Source: Desmodus rotundus
Lineage: Eukaryota > Chordata > Mammalia > Chiroptera > Phyllostomidae
Direction of reading: 5' to 3'
Assembly (NCBI RefSeq): GCF_022682495.2
Contig: NC_071392.1
Span: 132,431,318 to 132,495,317 of the forward strand
DNA: 64,000 bases
Shown: positions 34,152 to 46,387 of the stretch, piece after piece
Layout: each line of letters opens with the position of its first letter
Numbering within the stretch: the first letter of the stretch is position 1
Translations under genes and position numbers: made by a program
The notes under the pieces: generated by a model
Databases searched by the model: none
What the model was told of the DNA's origin: nothing
The model's input: the letters and a program-made list of their open reading frames with translations, nothing else

Positions 34152-37100
34152 AATAAATATTTCTCTTAGTTGAACTTAATTGTTGCTACATTGTTAACAG
34201 TTTGAGCAAAGAGTTAGTCAGTCTCATGGAACTCCTTGAAACCATATTCCAAACACTCCTGGTGGCTTGAAATCAAGTAACACCTTAAGGGAAATTGAGC
34301 TAGTCATAGCAGAACATCTTACAACAGACAAGATAGGAAAACTTCTTATGGCAAAACTATTTTTGCTACGTGACCTCCTCTAATTATGACCACCATCCCC
34401 CCACAAAGTGCCCACCAGACTTGCCTCCACTGAAGGAAAGAGTAGCTGTGTCTATGGTATTTGGGTGTTTCAGATGAATGGATTTTCAACTGCCTTTCCA
34501 AACACAATCTCAACCCAAGTCAAAGAACTTCTCTATTCTCTTTCCCATAAGATATTCTCTGAGAAAGAATGTGAACAGGCAGGCACTGACAAATATTCAA
34601 GAATTATGGAAATGTAAATTTACAATTCATAGAAATAGATCATGTGTAAGAAGAATCCATAAACTTTGATAACACCAAATACTTTTTTCAAAGGGTCTAA
34701 GATACTAGAAAATATACCTAATATTTTGTAGCAAATGATTGTGAGCCTCTTGTGTTATGGTGAACCAGACTGTAGCTCACAGGAAAGGAGAAAAACAAAC
34801 AATTCCGACAGGTGTGACTATTCTAAGAGAGTAGTGGCCTGCTCTCAGATGCTGTGGGACCTTTGGATGTGCTCTAAGCCCTGAACCAGTGGCCTGTTAG
34901 CTTGTTGGCTTATTTCTTTGTCCTGGTATGTATCCTTTCAATGTTTTTCTTTGCATTTAAATGATAGATCACACACAAATTCACTGACTTAAAGGGTGTT
35001 TTTGATCATCCTGGAAATGCACAATGTATCATAGGCTGGCTCCCCTAGGAACACACTGTTTTCACGATGGCATACTCTATAGTTAGATATATTTTATCCT
35101 TTATAGACCTTGCCTTGTGCTGTGGTGGTAGTTGATTAGGCCATGAAACATCTGCTTGGTTAGAACACAGTACTGATTAAATCCAGCTATGAAATAATGC
35201 CAGTGTAACCTAAAGCACTTGAAGACAAGAATTGCAAATCCACGAAGTGCTTGCCTTTCTGTGAAGTCTGGTGAGTGCTTCTGCTTACACTCAAAGGTCA
35301 ACGGGACAAGACTTAGAGTCGCCTGGCTCCTTTTATTCCTGTTTTCAGCTCCAGGGATACCCAGAACAACAGATTCTTTGTTTCACTTCTTAGTTTTACA
35401 GGAATAAATGAAGGCTCCTGCCAGCGTTGGCTTCATATCTGCCCTTTTCATCTTTAGCTGAAGAATCCACAAGAGGAAGTTCATAGGCAAAAAACGCCAC
35501 CAAATCTTCCTCCTCTTGCAAAAATGGCAGTGCCTCCTCCCCAGAGGGAGACACTCTTTTTTGTTCCCATTCTTCTGTTGTTCTCTGCTCTTAGTCCTCA
35601 GTAGATAGAACTTAGAAATCACAAATCCTCCTGTGACATGTTTTTAGAAATCTTTTTGAGGAAGTCAAGGCCTCTTCCCTCAGAAAGCAGTAGCCCTTAG
35701 CCACACAGGAATAAAATCTTCAACACAAAATGTGTTAGTCGTTTTCCTTTGGGAACTTAAGGGGTCAAAAAAAGGCCCTGAGGAATTAAAATATCTACTT
35801 GTGTGGTGTAGGTAAACTGCACAAGTCAGCGAATTGGTCCCAAGCCCAGTTCTATTAATTTCTTACATTTTGACCTCAAATAAGTAGATAAACTGGATGG
35901 CCTCCAATATCTCTCACAAATTAGGTAAATAGACCACGATCCTTACAAGAATATTCCCTCCCCAAGGCCTCTACCCATTACTTTTCCCATCATGGGTGGT
36001 GGGTAAGTTTCCTCAACTATAAACCAAGAAACTAGCTAGTGCCCCTTGTGTAGCCAGAATAATTTGGCCTTCCCTTCTTCTCCTGACTTAAATATTACAG
36101 AGTAGGCATTTAATTCAGCCTCACAAATTCTAAAGAAGTTTTTTCATGATTGAGTATGTTAAGAAATCACTGGACATCAACTACTAGGTATTTTTTTAAT
36201 TGAAGGCTTTCTGGGAAACCTTTGTTTGCTATGTGTGTATATGTGTTTAACAAAAATTGGAATTGGTCCTTGTGCCAGAAGTTTTTATCAGATGGATCTC
36301 TCTCAGTATGAGCTGTTGTTTTCTCTGTCTCTCTACATAAAGAGGCCTCTTGTACCAATACATTTTCAGAAACCATTGATCACAGACCCGTCCTCTTTTT
36401 CCCCAGTTCTAAGAAGCCGCTGAATCATCTTCTACCAAACCTGGCATCTTTGCCACTGCTGGGTGTTTGGGGTGTGTTTACTTTCCTCTTCTTATACTGA
36501 CAAGGACTAACTGGTCCAAGACTCCAACTTCTGTCTGGTCCTTAATTCTTAAGATGATCCCCAATGGCCGATTGTAGCTGGAATCCTGGACCCTCGGCAG
36601 TGCCATGTCCAGGGCTGTACCTTCTTGCCCTGGCAAGGCAAGGTTATATGAAAAGGCTTTGTTAGACTAGTTTTTGTGTCCTAGAATTGGAAAACATTAC
36701 CTTGCCTTCTTTTTTTTGGAATTTCTAAAACTTAGGAGACAATTAAAGAGACATTCTGGAAACTACTAAACAGAATTTTTACTTACAGTTCCCAAGACAG
36801 TCCAGGTTCTTACAATCAGTTCTTTTCAGATTTTGTTTGTGTTAGTATCAGATTCCCTTTTCTCCTTTTTTTCAATAGGAATCCATCTTCCGACAGAGGA
36901 ACTGAGGCTAAATAACATGTAGTAGCAGATCAAGGCCTCACATTTGTGAAGCATCAACTGAGGCCTCCAAATACTCTTTCCACTAAGTCTGGGGTTGACC
37001 GGATGATAACTATGGTCGCTGGGCATAGAGTTACAGTTCTAGGCTAAGACTCAGCATTGACTTGTGTACCCAGAGCCACGCCTTGCTAGTCAGTGAGAAG

Positions 37101-37762
37101 TTGGAGGGTTTGTGCATAAAGGAAATTCATGAGTAATGAGGAAGGAGCTGCTAAAAGTTTGGATTTGTTGTTCTGGAAGGATTTGGGTTGCTTTCTTTTC
37201 TCACCCCAGGCCTTAAGATGGCTGAAGGCCAGGGGGCTTTTGGTAGCTGTGGTGATTTTTGCCACCCATTTCCTGATAAACACAGACACAAGAACACTTT
37301 GTCTCCTGAGACTGAAACTGAGCAGCTGGATTCTATTGTTGGGGCCTGGCTGAGGAAAGACCTAAATCAGAGGTTATGTGTGAGGGTGAGAGGGGCAGAA
37401 AGAAGCTAAGGCAGAGATCCAGTGCACACCACACTTCTCATTGTCCACTGAGCTTCTTTCTTCCCTTCCTCACTGTTAGGGAATAAACATGTTGTCTGCA
37501 TATCACCTCCTACCCAGTCCCTTCTCATCCCTAAAGCAGTCATTTTATCAATGCCTGCCCTGAGCTAGGCCTGTGTATGGCCTGGGGGTGAGGTAAGGCT
37601 AATAAGAGAGAGAAATATATAATGCCTCATAAAATGGAGTAACTGCCAGGGAGCCAGTTATTGCAATGGATGCTCAAGAATAACTTGACACAGGCAAGAG
37701 GAGGCTGAGCAATGGCAAATAGATACATTTTTCAAAGTCGATCTTCCCCCTTGAGTTTAAGA

Positions 37763-37813
37763 GAGAGGTTTGTAAATAATACAGGAGAGGTTTGTAATCA
37801 GAGAGGTTTGTAA
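37763..37813. repeat. Three copies of a 13-bp unit
   Basis: gagaggtttgtaa occurs at 37763-37775, 37785-37797 and 37801-37813, with unequal spacers (9 and 3 bp). Confidence 0.85.
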
Positions 37814-37984
37814 GTTAATAGAGAAAAAATATTATGTTCTAATCCAAATTGTCTTACACAAAATTTCCTCTGTTGTCTTATAATTTTTTTTATTCATGCA
37901 CCATCTTTACTATTAATTTGGTTGTTTTCTTTAAATTGATTCACCTCTTACATTTATTTTAAAAAGTAAGTTCAGTAAACCACT

Positions 37985-38279
37985 CATGACAAGAAAAACA
38001 GTGTGTGATTCCCCTTATAAGAGGTACTTAGAATAGTCAAAATCATAGAGACAGAAACTAGAATGGTGGTTGCCTGGAGTAGGGGGAGGAGGGAGTGGGA
38101 AGTTATTGTTAATAATTTTAGAGTTTCAGTTTTGCAAGAGGAAACAGTTCTGGGGATGAATGGTGGTGATGGTTGTACAATAATATGATTATATGTGGTG
38201 CCCCAAAACTGTATACGTAACAATGATTAAGATGGAAAATTTTATGTTGTATTATGTCTTACCACAATAAAAAAACAAA
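37985..38279 (+). repeat. Old L1 3' end
   Basis: A plus-strand L1 terminus: atagagacagaaactagaat, ggtggttgcctggagtaggg, gagtttcagttttgcaagag, ggtggtgatggttgtacaat and taagatggaaaattttatgt, closing with an aataaaaaaa tail. This is a very recognisable old mammalian L1 3' UTR pattern. Confidence 0.7.
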
Positions 38280-40915
38280 TGGGGAAGAAAGTAAATTTAA
38301 TATCTCCACCATGTACTGAATATATGTAACTATTAAAATAAGTACTGGACATTAAAATAAAAACCATGCCTTCATGTACTGCTTTGGTGTATGCAGCATT
38401 CTTTGAGAAATGTTGTAGATTTTTAATACCATTGAGAAGTTATAAAATGCTAGAATTAATCTACCCTACCTCACCAAATAGAGCTTTGTTTTGTTTTTGA
38501 GTTCTTCACATTGTAGCAGGCCTGCAGCTCTTTATGTTAGGGAGACAGGCGATGTGATTGATATTAAGCTATAATTAGGTCCTAGGCAAAAGCAATTTGG
38601 AACCTTGGGCTTTGCTTTGGTGGTTTATTTTTGTTTTGTTTTATTGATGCAGTTAGCATCCTATTGATAATAAGTGAATCAGTGTGTCTTGAGTCATTCT
38701 AGGACTGTTTATATATTATGTACGTATTGTGTAAAAAAGGAAAAAGCTACTAGTTTTCTTAAAAGTCTGGATGGTCCATGAGGGACATTCAGGAAAATAG
38801 CACTTGGGCTGAAGAACACTGAGTCTTTCCTAAGGGTTATCAGGGAGCACTTTGCTCGAAATCCAGGTCAAGCCTAGGAAGGTAAGACTTGGGTGGGCCC
38901 TGCCACTCACTCCTTCAAATTTCATATCTGAGGCAGCCCTTATGGGTTACTCAGTCCCACATCCACCACTGGGATTGGCCTGGAAGGAGCAGGCAGCATA
39001 AGCAGGGATTCTCTCCCAAGAAGAGTATTCCCTTCCACACTTTTGTAAAGCCTGATATGGGAGACCAGGGGTGGTGCCTGGGGCCAGCATGTGGGAAGCA
39101 GGGATGGAGACAAAGGCCAAAAGCCAAGTGTATTGTAGAAGGTTATGATATTCTGTCCTCCATTCAGTTCTGATGACTCAGTCAGCCAACTACCTCCAGG
39201 TGACTCAATTTACAGAGCCCATTAATTCTGCAAGTAGAAACAAAACAGAATACTTGGATAAAATATGAGTGTCTTTTCCATGAAGGTAGATCGCAAATGT
39301 ACCAAGTTCCAAGGCAGAGGGGATCGTGTTTGTGCTAGAGCACATGCACTCACGCGTGCACACACGGAGGGAGCCCGAGAACCCGGGAGCGAGTTTCAGA
39401 GGAGCGTTACTTGATTGAAGTCACCTTCCATCCGATTTAATTCACAGAGGACTTGCCATTCATTATACGAGAGGTTTTCAGAAGTTGTTAATTAACTACA
39501 CAAATCTCTTTTTTTAGTTGAACTATGATCTACAGTCTACTGTGGAAAGGAAAATTCTTAGTACACTTTAAGTATTTAATTGAAATACATTTTGTCCTTC
39601 AAAAATAATCAAAACATACCTTATGGATGTGGGTACAAATTGTCTATTTAAAGCATAACATTGTTCAGCTTAATGAAGTTTTTAACTCACCTAGAGAGGG
39701 TTTGGGAGGCTTTTTGTTTCTTGTGTGTGTGCTTGTTTGTCCCCACGTCCCATGTGGAGCACAGAGCCGTCCAGAGCACTCGCGGGTGCTCACACCCGTC
39801 AGCCAGAGGAGCGCATTCCGCCCTGGTTAACAGCAATAGCCTGGCATTTTCCCTTATGTCTTAGTCCTCTTAAACTTTACTTTTGCTATTCAACAAAATA
39901 GGATTCTTATATTCTTACACATATTATCCATATATTATATTCTTATAGAGAGGAGGTTGTTGACTGTATCTACTGCATCAGTATTTTTTTTCCACAGAAA
40001 CAATCTCACATCAAAATTCTATGTATTACTTTGTTAATTGTCATTAATTAAAAAAAAAAAGACTAGACTGTATAGTCAAAGTATACACCTCTGCTGTGCT
40101 GCTTGGGAAGAAGGGGTGATGTACTGGGAAGTACAAGGCAGCTTTTCTGAGTGTCCTGGTCACCAGAAGCTGCATTAGTAGATTGTGCCATGCTCTGAAA
40201 TTCTGGATTAGGACAAGAAAGAGCATCATTTGGAAGCGGCTGCAAGTTACTGGTTTCTCTGAGAAGAATCTAATTCTGTGAAATTTAATGAAACCAGGCC
40301 TAGTGTCTATCTGCCTGTCCTACAGTAGAATGCACTTTCCGCAATCACTTATTTCTGCACCTGCCTAGGCTAATAACACTGGCCCTGGGAATAAAGGGGA
40401 TGCAGCCAAGTAGAAGGGCCCCTCTCATCCCACACTCTGAAAAGACTAATATTGGGTGAGGCCAGAATGTAGCTGTGCTAGCAAATCCTGTCCCCCTGAG
40501 TGGGTATAATACACTTCAGAGTCATGAGGCCTGGGGTGGTTGGAATGGGGGCAGAGAAAGTGTAGAGTTTTTCAGTGTTTGCTCTCTGCCGCCAGAGGCA
40601 CCTTACATTTGTGGGGCAGATTTCAAACAATACAAACATCAAGAAAAGTTGCAAGAAAAGTACTGTTCACTTGAATTCACCAGTTGTTAAAATTTTGCCT
40701 CATTTTCTTTACCTCTCTACTTTTGCCTTTTTTTCAAGGGGGTGGAGGACTGAGCATTTGACACTTACTTTAAAACATTTTCATACTTTGCCCCTAAATT
40801 CATCAGTATGCATTTCTTAAGAACAGGAATATTTTCCTATATAACCATATTGAACTTACCATATGCAAGAAAATAAACATCAATGTAATATTGTCTAATA
40901 TATATACTTATTCTT

Positions 40916-40974
40916 TTTTAAAATTATTTTATTGTTGTTCAGTTACAGTTGTCTGCATTTTCTCCCCACTATAC
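40916..40974 (-). mobile_element. Very short L1 3'-end insertion
   Basis: About 59 bp of an L1 3' terminus in reverse orientation (ttcagttacagttgtctgca and tctcccca) is flanked by the 9-bp duplication cttattctt (40907-40915 and 40975-40983). It sits within an older L1 remnant. The sequence matches the start of the 18.8-kb L1 fragment. Confidence 0.6.
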
Positions 40975-41440
40975 CTTATTCTTATATCCCTAATTGTCCT
41001 TTCTGTTATTCTGATCCCATATGTGCATATAATATAGTAATATTGTCTTTATTACTCTTTACTATTGTCTTTATAATAGTGTCTGTATTTTCCTTTTATT
41101 TATAATCCCACAGCCTTTTTTTAAAAAAAATGATATTGACATTTTGAAGAGTTTGGGTCAGTGGTTTTGCAGAAAGTCCCTGAAACTGGGTTTGTTTGAT
41201 TGTTTCCTCTTGTGTCGATTCAGGTTGAACACCTTTTGGGGCAGGAAAACTACCCAGGTGGTATTATAACCTTTGTTTCCAGACCAAACCAGGTTTGAAT
41301 GCTCAGTAGTTGCCTGCCCAAAGACAACTTTGAGATGACTTTACGAGAAGGAGCTTTATAACACAAGCTGGCAAGCAGGGATGCACTAGGGATTGTTCCC
41401 AGAGCAGTGTGTCCCTGAACAAAGCATCTAATCCATCTTT

Positions 41441-41663
41441 TTTAAAAAAAGATTTTATTTATTTGTTTCTAGAGAAAGGGGAAGGGAGAGGGGAAGGAAG
41501 GGAGAAAGAGAGGGAGAGAAACAGCAATGTGCGTTTGTCTCTTGTGCGGCCGCTACTGGGGACCTGGCCCTCAACCCAGGCATGTGCCCTCACTGGGAAT
41601 CGAACTCACGACCATTTGGTTCACAGGTTGGCACTCAGTCCCCTGAGGCACACCAGCCAGGGC
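41441..41663 (-). mobile_element. VES-type SINE (antisense)
   Basis: This is the reverse complement of a VES SINE: an A/T tail (aaagattttatttatttg), a purine-rich GA tract, ctcaacccaggcatgtgccc, a B box (reverse, gggaatcgaactc) and the head ending accagccaggg. A perfect 16-bp duplication, catctaatccatcttt, flanks it at 41425-41440 and 41664-41679, so it is a young insertion. Confidence 0.87.
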
Positions 41664-42627
41664 CATCTAATCCATCTTTATTAGGGGAAATCATGTGTAA
41701 ACATCAAGATAGACTTCATCATTGCATGTACAGGTGGGGACACTCCAACGTACTTGCAGTTAGGGAACATGGTTATACGTACATCGCATGTTCAAAAATA
41801 GCAGAAAATCTCTGCCCCTGTGTGGAGAGTATTATAATGACGGTATAATGAGGAAAGTTCATGAGGAAGTCACTGGAGAGTCCTTCAGGCTGCTCCAGCT
41901 GGTCTTAGGTGGTGTCAGCCATTCACCCACTGGTGCTGCAAAACATCCCGAGCTTGTTCCTGAAAAACAATTCTGCTAATCTATGTCAGGGTTGCATAGA
42001 TATGGATAAACATCTGACTAAGTCTCGGTCTTCCTGTGAGGCTTTCAGCAAATTACAAGGCAGCATTACACAAAACTTACAAATTTTAGAGTGAGGCAAA
42101 GTTATAAGCTCTAAATAAAGGTTAATCTATGCTAGGCTACCTGTCTAGGTTGGGTTACACTTCTCAGAGCAGTGGAGGCACTTGGTATCAGGTGTCTTAT
42201 TTTGGGAGGTGTTAAGGCTGATCACTTGGTTAAGATGGTGTCTTCCAGGTTTCTCCATTGTCATGATCCCTATTCCTTTTTATGATAAGTATTCTATAGG
42301 GTATTTTAAGATGGTGAATGTCTGTTCCCTAATGTCTTTCACCTACTCATGTTAGCATCCACTCGTGATTCCTGCTTGCATCAATTCTACATGGTGGTGG
42401 AGGTACCACTTTTGGATTTAAAAAAATGAAGCTCAAAAACAGAGGTGGGTCTCTAATGCAGCTGTCCCACTGTGACCATATCATCATACGATCTCTTGGG
42501 TTATATTACAGTGGTTTATCTTTTATAAGCCACTCTTTCTTTGCCCTCCCTTATATTTGCAAGCAGACATCTGCTTTAGGAATCACTAATTTCTGTTAAT
42601 CTCATCAGCTTCTGTTTTAGGTGCAAT

Positions 42628-42850
42628 TCCCTAAAAGCAGAGCCTGAGACAGGGATTCTTGTGCTGTGATTTATTGAGAGAGTCTCTCAGGAGCAGTGTA
42701 TGAAGGGATGAGGAATACGGGATGGGAGGGGAGGAAACCAGGCACAGATATGGGGCCAGCTGAAGTTTGATCCCCAGGGAGCTCTGAATCCTGAATAACA
42801 CGCCAGAGTTGTCCCACCTTTAGGCAAGAAGACCACTCCTCACCCTGTAT
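42628..42850. repeat. Unclassified interspersed repeat, copy 3
   Basis: It contains aaaagcagagcctgagacag, ttgtgctgtgatttattgag and agagtctctcaggagcagtg. It shares the layout of the copies at 8.7 and 15.2 kb. Confidence 0.35.
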
Positions 42851-43504
42851 TATTAGCAGGGGAGGGTATAACTTCCCAGGTATGTTCAGGAAAAGGAGAC
42901 AGCAGGAGCATGGGTGCCTGATCTGGTAAAGGGGAACTGGGCATGGCACCAACAGCATTCACTGCAGGTTTGGCATTTCCTTCATTAGTTCTTTCTGGAA
43001 GGTTGTCCTTCTGGTTGGCTGATAAAAGCCAATTTGTTCTGTAATAATAGGCTATAAACCTCACATGGCTAGCTGAATAAGGCATTGGCTTAGTCATTTG
43101 CAAAGACAAGGTCTAATTTATGGTTGCTCCTTTATGAGGCCCCATGAGTCTTATTTACTAACCCCCTGTTGAGGCCCTGGCTTTTCAGGCTGAGGCAGTT
43201 GTTAGAACAAAGTCTCTAGCTTCTTGAAACAAATGAGGTGCCACAGGATGTACCCTTGTAAAGAAGGAAGATTGTCAGCATGTTTACTCTCAGCGCACAT
43301 GACTGTCAGAATTGCTGTTTTAGAGACTGCAGAACTTGGTCTTGATAAAATATCGCCAACCTGAGGCAGCAGGAATGAAATATTATTTTATTTGGGTTCT
43401 GAGTTCTTTCAATGACATGTTACTGCCCTTCCTATGCCCCTGCTCCCCAAAACCCTACCTAATTGGATCTGAGTTCAAGTGCACGTTTTACCCTTAGGTC
43501 TCAA

Positions 43505-43650
43505 GCAAGTGCTCCTCAGACTAGCAATATCAGGCAGAACTTGCTAGAAATGTAGCTCAGGCCCACCCCAGACCTTCAGGATCAGAATATCTAGGGCTGA
43601 AACCAGTATTTTGGCTTAACAGACCCTAGGTGATTCTTATGTAGGTTCAA
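43505..43650 (-). repeat. MER20-like hAT MITE
   Basis: It contains agaacttgctagaaatgtag, ctcaggcccaccccagacct and atcagaatatctagggctga, the pattern of a MER20-type nonautonomous hAT element in reverse orientation. Confidence 0.55.
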
Positions 43651-43664
43651 GGGCTGATCCAAAG

Positions 43665-43838
43665 CAATGGTTGTAAACTTGGCTACATATTGGGATTTCC
43701 TGGAGAACTTAAAAAAGTTCTGATGCATGAGGCCCACCCTATGTGTCTGATTTATTTGATTTAGGTGCAGTCTGGCCATCACAACATTTTTAAGCTCTCC
43801 AGGTGATTTTAATGGGCAGCCAGGATAGAAAATCACTG
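43665..43838. repeat. MER5A-like hAT MITE
   Basis: A palindromic hAT-Charlie-type element starts caatggttgtaaacttggct and ends ggatagaaaatcactg. Its interior has gaacttaaaaaagttctgat and aggtgattttaatgggcagc. An 8-bp duplication (atccaaag at 43657-43664, ctctaaag at 43839-43846; 6 of 8 positions) supports the borders. Confidence 0.65.
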
Positions 43839-44578
43839 CTCTAAAGTCTTCTCTTTATGTGAAAGGCATTTTAACACCAGCTTCATTGTGAGGAGTTTGT
43901 TCTTACTGGCTGCAAAGATTCACTTCAAAATACCTGGAGGCCCTGAAATGTCATTTGCACAATGAGAAACTGCCCCTTTATGGCAGATTCTCCCATCTGG
44001 AAACATGTAGCAGAGTAAAGGAAATCATTCACATATTTGAGAGAAAACCTAATATAACTCTGAAATGAAAGTATGAGAGTCTTTAGATATGTAGAAGTCA
44101 AGAAGGTTTAGGAGAGAAGTTAGGGTGTCTCTGGCTAGCCCATGGGCTATCTGTTGTGGGTGTTGTTGAGTCTGCATACCCAAAACTGATCACCTTAGAT
44201 GGGCGTCTTCCATATTCAATCCAACTTCCTTGGAGTGGAGTGATCCGCATAGACATAGCACACCTCCTTCCCCATCTCTCACCTTACAGTCAGAACCATC
44301 ACCTATCTTTCTCAATGTTGAAGACTTTATCCAGGTCACACCTTTGGAATTTGGGAGGTGTAGATATTTGAAAACCGTGTGTACCCCAACCTGAACTTGG
44401 CCCTGCAGACATGAAATGATCGGGCCTGATGTTCCCTCTGGCTGCTCCAGGACTGGTGTTGATGGCCAGCTTTTTGAGAGCCAGGAGAGAGAGAGTTCTG
44501 AGCATGGTAGAGGAATGAGACCCCAGAGCTGATATGGCCTTGGATTTGGATTTCCACCCTCTCTCTCTTAAAAGAGGC

Positions 44579-44720
44579 ATATCCTTGAGGAAGTTACTCA
44601 ATCAGTCTGAAGCTCCAGGTCCTCCTTTTTAAACTGGAATCCTAGTACCTTCCTTTCAGAGCTGTTGAGAGGAGTAAATGAGAAAATGTTTGCAAAGGGG
44701 CTGACTGAGGGTAGACACCA
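44579..44720 (+). repeat. MIR remnant
   Basis: It contains gaggaagttactcaatcagt, ctttcagagctgttgagagg and agtaaatgagaaaatgtttg, a diverged MIR 3' half. Confidence 0.5.
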
Positions 44721-44764
44721 CAGAGATACAAGCTATCCTGTGTTCATAATCTTACTTGTACCTG

Positions 44765-44920
44765 CAGAGTTGGGTGAACACTAGACAACTTGAATTTCTA
44801 GTTCTGCCATCTCATGGCTATTTATATCTCTGGACAGCTTGATAACTCCTTGGGCCTCAGTTTCCTCATTTGTAAAATGAGGACTCAATACTCATAACAG
44901 GATTAATGTTCGGGCCAAAG
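44765..44920 (+). repeat. MIR remnant
   Basis: It contains gcctcagtttcctcatttgt followed by aaaatgaggactcaa, and the upstream MIR core (agttctgccatctcatggct). Confidence 0.65.
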
Positions 44921-44937
44921 GCAACAATGGAGCTCAA

Positions 44938-45425
44938 TGTGATATTTTTTATTGCGATTTTACTCATTTAACATACAATTCAAAATTTAATATGTACAAT
45001 TCAATGGTTTTCAGTATATTCACAAGGTTTATACAACCATCAGCACATCTCATTCCAGAACATTTTTATTATATCAAAAAGAAACTCCATATTCATTTGC
45101 AGTCACTACCCATCCTGCACCCCTTTACAGTCCCAGGCAACCACTAATCTTTCTATCTGTACATATGTCTATCTAGATATTTCATATACACAGACTCATA
45201 GAATATTTGTCCTTTTATGCCTGGGATTTAGTATAATGTCTTCAGGATTCATCCACATTGTAGCATGGATCAGTACTTCTTTCACAAAAAGGGTGAATGA
45301 ATATTATGGCTGAATGAAAGTATGAATATGCCACATATTATTTATCTGCTCATTAGTTGATAGAAATTTGGGATATTTCCACTTTATGGTGATTGTGAAT
45401 AATGTTAATATGATTTTATGAAAAG
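44938..45425 (-). repeat. Old L1 3'-UTR fragment
   Basis: The reverse-complement L1 end contains caatggttttcagtatattc, tatacaaccatcagcacatc, caggcaaccactaatctttc, ttgtccttttatgcctggga and gtagcatggatcagtacttc in consensus order, moderately diverged. Confidence 0.65.
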
Positions 45426-45598
45426 CATCACAACATATTACTATAAGGTTTCATTTTAAATAATATTAATAATAAAAATACATACATTTGTGAAAATACA
45501 TGAAACCCAATTCATTTGGACACAAAAATGAGTATGGGTAAATTTAATGTGATTATGAATGTTTTATTTTATTTTTAGCATATGCCATGCTTATTCTT

Positions 45599-45788
45599 TT
45601 TTTTAAGCTTTATTTATTTATTTATTTATTTATTTGTTTATGGGGGGTGAGAGAGAAACATTGATTTGTCATTCTACTTATTGATCCATTCGTTGGTTGA
45701 TTCTTGTATGTGCCCTGACCAGGGATCAAACCCACAACCATTGCATATTGGGATGACTCTCTAACTAACTGAGCTGCCTGGCCAGGGC
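45599..45788 (-). mobile_element. VES-type SINE (antisense) with (TTTA)n tail
   Basis: The reverse-complement VES SINE has a tttatttatttatttattta tail (about 45609-45640), the B-box complement gggatcaaacccacaacc and a head ending gcctggccaggg. The flanks share tgccatg-(c/g)t(t/c)attctt at 45583-45598 and 45789-45804 (14 of 16 positions), an aged target-site duplication. Confidence 0.8.
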
Positions 45789-46194
45789 TGCCATGGTCAT
45801 TCTTATGGTATAATCTATTGAGCATTAGTACTTCATGGTTCCCACATGGAATTTAGTACTTAGGGTTGTAGGCTAAAAGGAAGAAATGTTTTATGCCAGC
45901 AGATAGAATTAACATCAGTTAGATGTTTAGAACCTGTACACAACTGGGTTAGAAATAAAAGGTTGGGTCTGTTGAGTGTTGTTGAGTACTTTGTTTAATA
46001 TTAGGGCTACGGAGTGAAATATAACATGGTGTCTGCCCTGAAGGCTTTCAGTCTGGTGGGGAAGACAAATGAGGAGGTGATGACAAGATGAGTATGTGCT
46101 ATGACAGGCCTAGCCTATGAGACTGTAGGATAGACTCCATGTTTGGGAAATTGTGCCACAGCCATTTGACCCCTGCCAATTCTCTTTTTCCTAG

Positions 46195-46387
46195 CATGGT
46201 AAGACATACGGATGATGGCTATTCCAAGGAAAAGGATGTGAAGGCCTGTCCACGGGACTCTGGCTATGACAGCCTCTCCAACAGACTCAGCATTTTGGAC
46301 CGGCTTCTTCACACTCACCCCGTATGGCTACAGCTGAGTCTGAGTGAAGAGGAGGTGGCAGAAGTCCTCCAGTCCCAGCCTCCAGGG
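46195..46387 (+). CDS. RIN2: RIN2 coding exon (pre-SH2 and first half of SH2 domain)
   Basis: This 193-bp exon supplies the last base of a split Ser codon and then 64 codons from MVRHTDDGYSKEK to LQSQPPG. It contains the RIN-family block RDSGYDSLSNRLSILDRLL and then HPVWLQLSLSEEEVAEVLQ. The latter is the first helix of the SH2 domain, in which His-Pro-x-Trp replaces the W(Y/F) seen at the start of ordinary SH2 domains. The acceptor is tctctttttcctag and the donor is gtaaga after the GGG codon (phase 0). The intron before it is 18.9 kb (27272-46194). Tyrosines in GYSKEK and SGYDSLS are possible phosphorylation sites, but that is inference only. No frameshift or stop is seen. Confidence 0.97.

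Larger units (their letters stand above)
40610..42420 (-). repeat. Old L1 (L1M-type) 3' region, multiply interrupted
   Basis: The same type of sequence as 745-1270: aagaaaagttgcaagaaaag, attcatcagtatgcatttct, atattgacattttgaagagt and gatcacttggttaagatggt, ending caggtttctccattgtcatg. It is broken by the L1 tip at 40916-40974, the VES SINE at 41441-41663 and unassigned sequence at about 41280-42130, so the range marks the outer limits only. Confidence 0.5.
27272..46194 (+). other. RIN2: RIN2 intron (18.9 kb)
   Basis: The donor is gtgaca and the acceptor tctctttttcctag. It holds L2, MIR, hAT and L1 remnants, one truncated HAL1 and two VES SINEs. I see nothing recognisable at 27272-28970, 29091-29684, 31398-33130, 34152-37984 (except the 13-bp triplet), 38280-40609, 42851-43504 and 43847-44578. 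Many short frames in these parts show no coding character. Confidence 0.9.

Noticed and set aside
37763..37813. CRISPR-like spaced repeats
   Set aside because: There are only three 13-bp units with spacers of 9 and 3 bp in mammalian DNA. This is a local duplication.
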